DNA of 64,000 nucleotides from Linepithema humile (lineage: Eukaryota; Arthropoda; Insecta; Hymenoptera; Formicidae). Below are positions 38,436 through 50,105 of the stretch, in pieces. Position 1 is the first letter of the stretch, and the number at the start of each line of letters is the position of its first letter. A program made the translations under genes and the position numbers. Location of the stretch: NCBI RefSeq assembly GCF_040581485.1, contig NC_090128.1:2852001-2916000 (forward strand), given 5' to 3'. The notes under the pieces were generated by a model. The model searched no databases and was not told the origin of the DNA. It saw only the letters and a list, made by a program, of their open reading frames with translations.

Positions 38436-38523
38436 TAAATCTTGATCGAGCGAATATGCTGAATTTGCAGATTTTCGGCTCGAGCCGCAAAAGAATTGGA
38501 CTAAACGCAAGGTGGCTGCTTAC

Positions 38524-39391
38524 CCGTCATGACACATAACTCGCGTACCGACGACATGTAGATGTAGTTCGCCAAGATCAGGAAAACGTAGGCGATGATC
38601 AGGCAAATAACGTAGCACATGAGCGTCTTGCCGTAGAGGTTTCTCAACTCGGGGGTGATCGCGTACACCAGAAAGGTCGCGATCAGAAACGGAATGGATA
38701 TTATGATGCCTACGTGATGAGCTGTTTCCTTCTCGGTTTCCGTGTCCGGTATCACGCAGACCACGATGCCGATTCGATCGTAAGTCACCTGCCAATCGAG
38801 GCAATAATTCCAGACCGGATAGACTTTCCCGTCGGGGTTCACCAGGCTGCCGTTCGCCCAAAGAACCACGTTATCTTCCGGAAATTCGTTGGGATTCAGG
38901 AGCATCAACACGTTGACGGAACAGACAAGCTCGTTCTCCATTAGAAGAAAGCGGTCCCGCAGTTCAGCAACGTGTCGAATTTCCTTGGCCATTCTTTCCG
39001 GCGGCAAATGCAGATCGGGCGTCCTGGCTGCCGCCGTTGCCGGCTCGGTATCGTTTTCAGGCATCTTCTGGCACATCGCTTTCTTCTGAGGATTCTCGCG
39101 GAGAACTTCATCGCTGCGACAGCACTTCCTAATGCAATTCCGCTCCCGGCAGATGCAAGCATAAGTGAAATTGCCATCGCTCCAGAGCAGATTAGCCGAA
39201 TAAACGCTGCCGTCGTAGAAAAAGCTGCCGTTGGTCGTCGCGGCGCCGATTTCCACGTCGAGGATCGCGCTGAGCGACGAACAGTGCGGATCGTCCCTGA
39301 GCGGCGTCGACGGTGTCAAACTGCCAGCCGTCAACAGACCATACGCAGCAAGGAAAACCGCCGAATTGAAACTCGCGGAGCGGACGTACAT
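38524..39391 (-). CDS. mthl: Methuselah-like ectodomain module 3 (alternative first exon)
   Basis: A single minus-strand exon from the ATG at 39391 to the donor ATGACGG|GTAAGC at 38524, 868 bases, phase 1. A signal peptide starts MYVRSASFNSAVFLAAYGLL. The ectodomain carries CICRERNCIRKCC (Cys-rich), PNEFPEDNVVLWANGSLVNP and a Cys before TM1; TM1 is near GIIISIPFLIATFLVY and TM2 near MCYVICLIIAYVFLIL; it ends ELCVMTG. GC content is much higher than its surroundings. Spliced to the shared exons at 29574 and below it would give about 554 residues, across an intron of about 9 kb. Divergent in sequence from modules 1 and 2, which suggests an old origin. Confidence 0.8.
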
Positions 39392-41432
39392 CGCGACAAG
39401 GGCGCCGAAGAACGTAAACTATCAGCCGCAACCCGTGTGCCAGCGATTATCCGCGGATTGCTCCGCTCTGCGGCCGGCGCTTCTGCGTCGGCGGATGCGC
39501 GGCGCCGCGACGCTGCTCCACGCTCTCGCCTCGCCGCGAAGAACGCTCGTCACTCGCTGAAACCATACCGGAAGGAAGGAAAAACCACGCCGTCTTACCC
39601 AAATAGCAATGACTGATGATCAGATTTCATCACGTCATGATCTTCAGATATTTACCGCGGAATACTTCATTATTTTTATTTATTAATTTTATTTATTTTT
39701 AATTATTTTTATTTATCACGCGAGATAGCCGTTAGCATATATCTATCGGATCGTTACGGACGATAGCATTATACGGTTTCTTCCTCTTCCGACGATAAAC
39801 GTTTATCAAGGAAGGGCATGCTTCTCGACGACAACGTTTTAAATTCAAAGTAATTACTTATTTTTTAATTATAAATATTAAAATATTTAATAAAATTAAT
39901 AACATTAAATATTTTATAAAATATAAGATATAAATTATTTTTGCATATATTTTTCACATTCTGTAATTTATTTTATATTGCTGCTGTATCTAATAAAAGA
40001 AGTTGGATTATGTCTGCAAAAAGCACATTGCAATCATAAAAATTCATTTCAATGTAAAGTCTATGGACATCATAAACCCTATGGAGATGCTAAAACTCGT
40101 TTTAGGCAATATTAGCTTGAACCTCATGCATGTCCTCATATGTCATTCTTTTCTGCACTTTTATGGATATCATGACATGTCTGCGTTCTGAGCAGCATAT
40201 GAGCCCGCATCTGTGTCTATTCTTGTTCTCATGTTTGTGAGATATATGAGTACAATATGGCCTCAGAATGCATACATTTTCCTATTTGAATATCTCGGCA
40301 TCTAAGTAGAACATTATTCAGAATCTTTATTTCGGAACGGCAATCCCTGATTGATGATGATTCTTCTTCTTGGTCTTTATAACTTTACGGTTCGCATTAA
40401 GGCAAAAATCGAGAAAAAAACAAGTTTATTATAATTATGCATAATTAAAATATCTAGCAGTGTTTGGAGACACATTGATGAGATATATCGTTTTATAATC
40501 ATTTTTTAATGTCAAACTCTATTAAGTACAATATATATTGTTAATTAGAGCTGTGCAGAACAGTATTACATTCCATAATCGTTATATGTAATCATTTTAA
40601 GTATTTCGATGTACTGATTATACGAGTTATTCCACGCACGCCAAAAAGAAATCAAATGTTTCGATATATCGATTACTCGAAACATCGATTACAATCAAAT
40701 ACTGTTTGTCATCGCACTAATTTAGTTCAGTCATTTATTATAGCTAGACAAATTACTGCATTTGTAATTAATTATCTGGCTCCCCTTCGAAAATGTTTAA
40801 AAACTGTTTAGCTGGATTATTAAATTTAATTATTTTATACTATTTTATATTATTCTATTCGGCATCAGTAAAATTGTGGAACGCGATGAAGCGTTCTTTG
40901 GCTTGCTGAATTATCACTAGAGTGCTTTTTATCGATTAATGGTAACACTGTATGTACATGATACCACTTATTGATACATGTTATCGTTGCAATTAATACT
41001 AAAATTGATCACTACCGCCGGATGGCGCATGCTGTTTGTCAGTCAACCATATTTGATCTAATATCAGACTCCGACCACTCCGACTTAGAGGAGTTCTCCT
41101 AACAATACATGTACTTATACTCGTACATTCTTGCGATTAGGTCGACCGATTTTCCATGTCGCACGTGTATCTTATTGACTTAAAATTGAACTGTTCCGGT
41201 AACCTAACGAGAATGAGTAATTTTTGGATAACATTATTGAAAGACTCGTCTAATTTTTGACAGAACTTTTCAGTACGTTTTTGAACATATTCTCGTGATA
41301 ACGAACGAGTTATGGATTTTCGTTGCTGCTAAATATAGTGTTGACAAGCATCTCGTGAGTGCAAATACATTTGTCATCGCCGTTTTTATCTGTTAACCTG
41401 TCTTGTTAATCTTTTAGTGTGTTGCAATACTA
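39392..41432. other. Divergent intergenic region, Methuselah module 3 and INPP4
   Basis: The first 220 bases are GC-rich, probably the promoter and 5' UTR of module 3. The rest is AT-rich, without coding sequence I can support. The INPP4 promoter should lie within about 41000-41432; I see no TATA box there. Confidence 0.5.
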
Positions 41433-41871
41433 ATGGCAACGAAAAGGAGTGTGAGTGGTAACCCACCTGTAAAAATGGTATGTCTACAATCTTTTATTTT
41501 CTATAAAAATATTTCTGGCAATTAAATTTTAATATAATTAATTGAATTAAAATCACCAATGTATATCTTATCAAATCTTTATGACAATTGCACCAAAATT
41601 ATATTAAGAAACATTTATGTTTGACAGTCACATTTCTGTTGTAAGTCATAAACATAAATTATCAATAATATCTTTTTATACAAGGAATAACTTTACATAA
41701 TTTTACACAATTTATTATTTCCCACAATAATATACAACAATTATGTCTTAAAAGCTTTAAATAAAATAGATATACACTTTATATTTCAATTTCCAGTATA
41801 TAGAAGATAAATAAACTGGGGAAATTATAAATATGTTGGCTTGGTTGCCTATACGAAATGAGATTCAATAA
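41433..41871 (+). other. Upstream ORFs in the INPP4 leader
   Basis: Leader exon ending at 41477 (AAAATG|GTATGT) joins an acceptor TTTCCAG at 41796. The spliced leader contains a 20-codon uORF (ATG at 41433, stop in exon 2) and a second ATG at 41833 whose 12-codon frame ends at 41871, 11 bases past the main ATG at 41858. Overlapping uORFs usually lower translation of the main frame. Leader structure is inferred from splice consensus only. Confidence 0.45.
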
Positions 41872-44800
41872 GCAAGAACTACTAACATTGGCCACGCAGC
41901 CTTCACAGAAATTTGAGAAGGAAGGCATCTTGTATGTTAGAGAACGGCAAGAAGGTTTCTTTCGCAGAACAGAAAGTAAGTTCTCAGAAAAATATATTTG
42001 CGAATATAATAAATATTTATTTAAATTTTAATATTAGTGTACAATATCTTAGAAGGAACTAATGCATGATTATTCTTTATGTATATTGCATATACATATC
42101 TGAGGTTTGACAATAAATTTATATGATGTACCAATCTTTTGTTTGATATTTAATGTAGAGATCCATTGTCTCAGACTGAATGTATTACAAATAAGAGAAA
42201 GACTGCATTAGATTGAAGCTTTGTGTTTTAATAAGAAGAGAAAAATGTGTGTCAATATCATTCCAAATCTTTCTGTATTTTCTGATTGCAGCTTGTTTAA
42301 TATTTAGCTGTCTATTGTAATGGGTATTACATGTTTGTTAATAGATATGATAGAATGTGTGCACGAAGTAGATTTTATCAGTTCCCAATTCGCTTTATGT
42401 GAATCATCCGATATTCAGTGATAACAGCGAAGACATCAATAACTTATCTTATGTCTCTGTTTGTTTATATTGTGATATGGCTTTGCACGAAATAGTACAT
42501 TTATTTTCTTGTATATTTAAATAATATTTTGATAATTTTAAATTGATATGAGGAATTCTCTAAAGATATTAAAAATAAAAGTGAATCTATTTAACTACAC
42601 ATATGATTTATTCAGGCGCATAAATATTAAAGTGATAATATTTGAATAACGCATACGAATTATTAACGTAAATATGAACATTTAAATAGTTTTAGTCCTA
42701 ACTGGAACATAATTTCCAATGTTTTGATATGGACAATATAATGCGATAAATAATGACTAGGAAAATAAGTTGTTATTTGGACATTTGATAATTACACAAT
42801 TGACGAGGGAGGTTTATATCAACGAGATGTTAATGACACACTGATAACGTGAAGTGATGGTCACACCCTTATTTAATTTTTACGTGACTAATTCGATCTG
42901 ACATTACAGAAAAAATAAAATAACGACCAGTTAACGGTCGTTTTTCTTACTTTTCTTTTAATCACTTTATTGGAATGTCATTGTGATAGCTGTCAGTATC
43001 ACGTGCAATTTCCAGGTACATGTAAAAAACCTGAGAACAAAAATCAGAGAGGAAGATCACATAAGACTCTGCGAGACCTCAATTGCGTTACAGCCGGCGC
43101 GAGCAAAGGTACAATATTCGAGTGTATTTTGCTATATGTATATAATACATAATTATTGAAATTCCTATCACGCTTCCATCACGATTCTTTCACAAATTAA
43201 CACACTCTCTGGTTGAACGATTATCTTAACCGATTAATGTGTATGAACGTTCTTTTCGTTAACACAAATAACACTTGCAAAAACGAATCAATGCTCGCTT
43301 CAAATCTCACATTTGGGCAATTTTATTGAAAATTGGATAAAGGAAAATCAGAGAATCTATGAATGTAAGATTTTAACATGTCGGTTCTATTCTCTCGCAT
43401 TTAATATTCCAGATCTAATATTTTTTTTTCTCACTAAATGACAACGAAGCAGGCAAGTTTGCATGCAACGTAGCGATACTAAGATTTTCTTAAGAGTTTA
43501 ACGAAGCGTAAGCGTCACTTCGTAAGTGATGTTACAAAAAATCATCTTTAATTGCATATGAAACGGCATGTTTGTTGTATGCTTTGCATACTTGTTCGCA
43601 TACTTTAATAGAAATTATCATAAAAATGATGAAAAATCATGACAGTTTAAACCTGCGAGACATAGTATTTTAAATCGCAATAAGAGCGTATGTAGATATT
43701 TTTCAAATGCATGCATTTATTCAGCGTATAACATCCGCATGTCTACGGTACAAAAAGTCTTGATTTAAACGCGATACTTGTAATTCAAGTTTACATTGAT
43801 CACACTAATCTTAATAAGAGGGAAGGAATGAGGACGGATGAAGGACACCGAAGCAAATACTATAATAATGATAAGAGCAATCGGTCCGATGAGAAAATCG
43901 CCACTAATTGCCGGTCCGTAAACAGCGCGAGATATTCGTCCTCCTCTTCCTCATCTCTTCCCCTGTCGCTTGTTATCGTGTACGTGAAACTCTCTGACGA
44001 AATCTTTCAGCATACTTGCTTAAATCACGTTCTGTTGCTTCTATTGCGCAGTAAGTCTTGAACGATGGTGCAGATTGCGAGGCAACCTTTTGTTCTATTT
44101 CAAATCGCGGGAGCAGTGGTCGGAGCCGCTGGGGGTGATCATATTGGAGCAGTGCACGGTGCGCCCGGAACCGCCCAGCAATCATGTCCCTTTCGGATTC
44201 AGCATAGGCAAGTATTATCATTCGCGCGGCTTTCCTCGATACACCGCTGCAACGGTGCGTCGACGGCCCGTCCGTCGTCATCGTCGTCTGCACGCGTGCA
44301 CGTCCGCCGCGCGGTTTCACGTAGCGTGCGAGACAACGCCAAAAGCACAGAAGGAAAAATGTTGCAGTTTTCGACGGAGGCTTGTTTCAACAGTTAGGCG
44401 CCAACACAACCGAGGAACGGGACAGTTGGTTGCAGGCGCTACAGCTGGCCAGTTACGAGTGCATGCGGAACCAATTATTGTCGCTGCGACAGCGCATCGA
44501 GGCGTACAGCGGACACAAACACGACACCGACATCCAGATGTTGCGACTGCAGCGCGGAACATTCACAGGTTGTACATTGAGTCTTGAGATTATAAGTTTT
44601 TTCTTTTTTTTGCTTGGGTAAATGCGTAGCTTTTCTTCGCAGTTGTACGTAATATAAAATTGTTTTCTCAGATCCGGCGGAAGTACCAATGTGCGAGATA
44701 TCATTAGCCTGCGATAATTTGTTATGCGACGGACACGGCCGACCTCCTACGCCAGTTTTAGAAATAGATGTACAGTCAAAATCTTCCAAAACTTGGATTA

Positions 44801-47800
44801 AGTATGCGCGAACGGAAGTTGTGGAGGTGAGAAAAACTTTAAGAACAAAACTTCTTTTATGTCGCGCAATCTTGTAAGTGTTTTCTCATGGCCCATTTTA
44901 GCAAAGCAGTAATCCAAGTTTTTTAACTACGGTAAGCTTCCGAGCTAGCGATGGCTTGACGACAGAAACGAAAATTAGGATAACCGCATACGACGTCAGG
45001 GAAAGAGTCAGCCAGACCGCAACTCCGATAGGAAGCGCGATAGTGACGTTCAGTATGATACAAGACGTTCTAGGGTAATTTTTTCAACTTGCATTGAATA
45101 AAATAAGATGAAAGTAAAATGTTTTAAACTGGGATGTTAAATAACTTATTTAACTATTTAATAACTTTATTCTTTGACTTTAGATTAAGGATACCGTTAA
45201 AATCGGCGAAAACAACGACAGTCGGGTTTTTAACTATTAACGTATGGAATCTGGAAGCCGAGGATAAAGGAAATAGCACGGAGAGCACACCGTCGCGAAA
45301 TGTACCAGTATATACTAGCAGTAGTAATCAACAACAAGTAATACTTTAATTTAATCAAGAAGTAGATAAATTTATGACTATATATAGCGATGTAGGTATT
45401 ATTTTCAATATATAGGAATTTTTATTTATTGCAATTTGAATAATATTTTTCAGCTGCTTTCGCACAGACGCTCGCAATCCTTACCTCCGAGATTAGGTAC
45501 GAAAATCAAATTTCCGCATCAGGGCCAGTTAAAACTTCTCTTTGCAAATCCATTTGTGCAGACTTACAGGCAAGTTTTTGCGTTGAAAATTCGAATCGTC
45601 TTTTTCGATGCGTTTATAGCTCATTGTTTTATTTCAATGTCGCAGATTCCACTCCGGACTAGGCGGTGATATATGCGTACACGAGATTATGGCGGAGAGC
45701 AAGCTTTGTTTCCAGTTTCCTCAACATCTACTGTAAGCGTAATTCACAAATCTTACATCAGGAAATGATAAAAGTGCGAAAGTGAAGTGAAGTCATGTAG
45801 CTGCAAATTTTAGGGGTATTTGGATACAGGAGGAGAAAGAATTGCTACAGGAGGTAGCTGGAATGGGAGAATTGAGGGAGCCTTGGCATACGAAGCAAAT
45901 CGAATTGCTCGATCGTCATCTTCATTTGTTACATTTGTATTCTCAAGCCAAAGAAAACCTAGCCGCCTATAAAGGTAAGCAAGCATCAATTTTATGATAA
46001 AGAGAAAAATCAAATTTAAGGAGCTTATATTCTTATATTCGATGAATTTTGGATTTTAGGAACTTATTTCAAGCAATCGTCACGGAAGAACGACCGTACT
46101 TTAGAATTCGCGCCTCTGAATTTGCATCTTCAAAGAATGTGGGTTCACAACGATACACTAAATAAGTGCGGCTTCTACGATTTTATTAGCGTAGGAGCAT
46201 TTACCGCTCATTCCCACAAAAGCAAAAACGGAGGACTCATAAGGTATAATCGCGTAGAATCGACGTATTCGTTACTTGAAGAATCTGTGAAATAAAATGC
46301 GTTTTTCATTGTGTGCAGACTGGTGCAGGCGTTGAAGGAGTCACCCATGCGCAGTAATCAGCTGTATCAAGGAACATCGAAGATTACGATGGCGCACGAC
46401 GCGATTCAAGCCATCAAGCAACTACGCCGAGACGTTGTGGAGGCAATGAAGTCCTTGATGAAGCTCGCCAAGGAGAAGCAGACGAGCGGCATGCTGCCGA
46501 TATGCGAGGACATGATCACGAAGACCAGGATCTTGCTTAGCCTTTGGGATCCTGGCTTAGTGGAGGAAGCGTTAACGTTTCTGGAAGAGTACAAAGTCGC
46601 CAAGGTCCAGGACGACACCACCACAACCTCGGATGAAACTCTGACGCTAGACTTTAAGGTCAATCAGTCCTTGTCGCCGTTCAAAAGAATCACGCAGCAG
46701 CTGAACTTCGATCTGAGAAGCCCTGATTTCGATGACTTCGTCTCACCCGACACTCCCGAGTGCATGCAGGACATCTGGTCGAAGAGCGGCATAAAAAATG
46801 GCGAATACGCTTCCATATCATATCACACGAGAAACGACGCGTCCAATTGCAACAATGGCGAGGGCGACGCTGCAGAGGAAAATTTCGTAATATTTCCGGA
46901 CGTGGAGGACGATCCCAAGCAGGCGGTGACGGAGACCGACGAGAACGCGCAGCAAAGCCACGACAGCGAAAAGAAAGAGAGCTACGACGATGAGAAGGAA
47001 GATTTCAAAAACGACGCCGATCCGTGCAGGCGGTTCCTGGACACGCAAAAGATGTGCAACTCGCCGTCCGCGAATTATTACAAGCCAACAGACGAGCCGG
47101 AGCCGTGGGATCTCACTCAGTTGAACATCGAGGCGAGCGTCATGTGCCTCGTGTCGAAAGTGAAGTTTCTCTGCGGCAGATGCAGCAGCCCGGCCGTGCG
47201 ATTGCGCAGCAAGGGTAGCATCGGCAGATCGCAGAGTATCAAGGGTTGCTTGCCGAGTAACCGACACAACGCCGAGGTCGTCACCATTCAGCCGAAGAAC
47301 GGTATTAAGTGCGAGGAATCGAACAAATTGCTGGACGAATCGAACGAACGGCAGCAATCCAGTCCGGGATTGGAGAAACCGGCGTTCTCCAAAGCGAAGG
47401 AAGGTAGAGCAATCATTGCTATACATTTAAAAAACATTTTTCGTATAATGAAAAAAACTTGGTAAAAACTTGCGCCATAATGTATTGTTAGGTATAAGCG
47501 ATACTTATTGTAACTCGTCTTCCAATGAAGTGTGCCAAGCAGTCGACTCGATGACGCGCGTGATCAAAAGTAATTCGGGACAGAGGAACAAGTTCACCGA
47601 GGGTCTGGACTTCGCGTCGATCGTCGACTGGACGAGCGAGCTCAGGCCGAGCATGAAGAAGCTGCGACAAGCGATGGACGGGCTGCTGAAGACTGCCAGA
47701 TTGACGCACTCGGTGTTTCGCGTGCAGGAAGATTCTAAAGCAGCGCAACGCGCGTGCAACGTGCGATACAGACGGGACGTTTGCTTCAGTCAAGCGGTGA

Positions 47801-49349
47801 GCTCATCTTCGCATTGTTCTGTTCGCGGGGCAAGGAGATATGTGAGAAAACTCGAAAGTAATTCGAAAAAATTTCAGCTAACCGCCTTGGTGACCGGCTT
47901 AATGGCGAAACTGTGGTGCCAACGTCCGGATCCGATGTTTCTGTTAATACTTACAACTTTGGGACCATTGGTTTCCTTCGAAGGCCTTCTTAGTTATTAC
48001 GGAGACGAGATAGATATGTGGGGCGATATGGCGGTAGCAGTCGAAGACACGCACACTGTCACATTTACTTTGTCGAGATGTGGCATTCAACCTAGGTAAG
48101 TAAAAAAAAGCTTTATTCAGAAGCGTCACACCATATTTCTCGACCAAGTTGCACAAAAGAATCCTTATCAAAACGTAAACTTTACTTTGCAGAGTCGAGG
48201 GAAAGTCCACCGTGTTCCAGCTTCCCGTGCCTCGAGTAGTGGGATCGCGGAGCGCGCTGACGGTGATACTTCCGGTTCCGGACGCGATTTATTCTCTCTT
48301 GCCATTAGTGCCCTCCTCCAGACAAACGTTGTCGTTCAATGTAACCCCGGTGTTCTTTAATGTCGGTATCAACGAGATGGCTTCCTTGGCCGAGAGCCTC
48401 GGCACTACAAAACCGCAGGAGAAAAGCAATCTGGACAACTTCGATAGATTAAACGAGTATTATTTGAGATTCAAAAAGCTGAATCTACCGACGGAACCTG
48501 CGTCCACGCGTTGTGAGTATAAAATTCAGTTCAACTTATAGTAAAAATAACAAAGATCCAAAAAGTATTGTAGAAAGTTCCAAATTTTTTAATTAATACG
48601 TTTAATATTTGAAATATATTTTCTTTTGCTGATAATTAATACTATATAATTTTTTTTTTATTCTAGTTGCATCAAGATCTATTCTGGGCCACACGTTGTC
48701 GGATATGATGGCCAACTTAAAGGCATGTGTGCAGGAGAAAGTCAACAAGAATGTCGAGATCTTGCAATTATCCTCACAAATATGTCGAAGAATGCGCGGT
48801 TTAAGATTCACCAGCTGCAAGAGCGCAAAAGATCGGACCGGTATGTCGATTACTCTCGAACAGGTCAATATACTATCGTCGGAGTATCATCTGGCGGAAC
48901 ACGAATACATGAGAGCTCTCGACTGTATGCGAAGGTAAATATAAAAAGAGAAGAATAATATTTGAAGAAACAACTTTAAAAAACACCAACAACATAACAT
49001 AAAAAAAGAACTTTTAGGCTCTTTTAAGCATTTGAAGAATTAATTTTTAATGTGTGGCTGAACAGCTACTTTATTTTTCAGAAAAAATTTGTAATGAACG
49101 ATTGTAATGATAGAATAATGTTTTTCAAAGAATTATAAAAAATTTTTAAATCTTCTCTTAGGTTGCTTGGAATTTCGACGAATTATTCGACGAACACGTT
49201 TCTCTTTTTATTTCAGCGAGGGCTGCCGCCGGGAGAACACGTGGAAGAACATCGGCGTACGCAAATATGCATTTAATAGTTTGCAGATTCTGACGCTGCC
49301 TAAATTCTATCGACCGCCAATCGGCACGTACGGATCAGCCCAGACTTAA
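41858..49349 (+). CDS. INPP4: Inositol polyphosphate 4-phosphatase (type I/II)
   Basis: Plus-strand exons: 41858-41975, 44052-44207, 44368-44568, 44672-44826, 44902-45074, 45184-45337, 45454-45569, 45646-45732, 45814-45974, 46060-46243, 46319-47403, 47492-47796, 47878-48095, 48193-48512, 48667-48934, 49217-49349; 3834 bases, 1277 residues. The enzyme removes the 4-phosphate of PtdIns(3,4)P2. N-terminus MRFNKQELLTLA, then a PH-like domain (ERWCRLRGNLLFYFKSREQW to EERDSWLQALQLA), a C2 domain (exons 5-6), and the conserved LHLQRMWVHND and AFTAHSHKSKNGGL segments. The active site CKSAKDR is at 48816-48836, about residues 1195-1201; the end RPPIGTYGSAQT matches the human proteins (RPPEGTYG). It is about 300 residues longer than human INPP4A/B, from the N-terminus and an acidic stretch in the 1085-base exon. 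Two introns use GC donors. Confidence 0.95.
43016..43108 (+). CDS. Possible in-frame cassette exon of INPP4
   Basis: Within the 2-kb intron between the first two coding exons, 93 bases are bounded by TTTCCAG and AAAG|GTACAA, open in the needed frame, and both ends are phase 1, so inclusion adds 31 residues (Lys/Arg-rich, starting STCKKPENK) without a frameshift. Local GC content is raised. It may be a real alternative exon or chance; transcript data are needed to decide. Confidence 0.4.
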
Positions 49350-50068
49350 GGAACCTAATTAACGTTATGCATGCATATTACACGAAATTAAACTTCACTC
49401 TCTGGCTGTGTAATCGCGGATTAACTTCCGTAGTACGCGCGTAAGTATGTAGTACTTATATTAAAAGTAACGTTGAGAGAAGGAGAGAAAACGCCAAAAT
49501 GCGTTCAGTTGACGTGATTCTTTAGAGAATTTATTGGAGGCACGCGACTAACACGCGACTGGCACGCGATTGGCACCTGTTTAGCATACGAAATGCGACT
49601 AGGGACGTAGCAATAAGGTAATCGGTAATAAAAAGAAGCGATGCTTCTCTACCTATTGACCTTCTTTTTCATAAAAATTTTTTATTTCTAAAATTTAATT
49701 AAAATTGTTGCATATATAGAAATTATAAATTTTACTTTTAAACTTAAGGGGAGGTTCCAATCTAGAGAGTCTAAAGCAAGACGTTCTTTAGTAATTCTTT
49801 TAAATTAATGTAGAGTTTCAAATAACGTATTTATTAAGTTTTAAGAGTTTTAAATAATTTTTTTTTATTTAAGAAAATGAAAATTGACAACTCCGCATCA
49901 GTTTAATGTTAAGTCATCCGGCGGGACAAATTATAATTAAACGAAGGGTTTAAAACAAAAATTAAAAAAAAAATTTTTTTTAACTATTAATTTGGCTAAA
50001 AGATGAATCAAATTGCAATGCAAAAAATTAAAAATTAACAAAATAGCGGCACTTTAAATTTAGACATC

Positions 50069-50105
<37 letters not shown>

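Larger units (their letters stand above)
34445..38523. other. Between ectodomain modules 2 and 3
   Basis: No convincing coding exon on either strand. Contents: a plus-oriented TATA box (34926-34932) with a possible noncoding first exon ending at AAG|GTAAAT near 35031; a GC-richer zone at 36230-37030 with weak ORFs that I do not accept; a Harbinger-like MITE with a second MITE nested in it (38008-38435). No Methuselah TM3-TM7 exons were seen. Confidence 0.55.

Noticed and set aside
38971..39616. 214-codon plus-strand ORF antisense to Methuselah module 3
   Set aside because: Shadow of the GC-rich receptor exon, whose minus frame has a signal peptide, ectodomain cysteines and TM segments.
44075..44587. 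170-codon plus-strand ORF over INPP4 exons 3-4
   Set aside because: It reads through the GC-AG intron; the PH-like domain needs the spliced frame.
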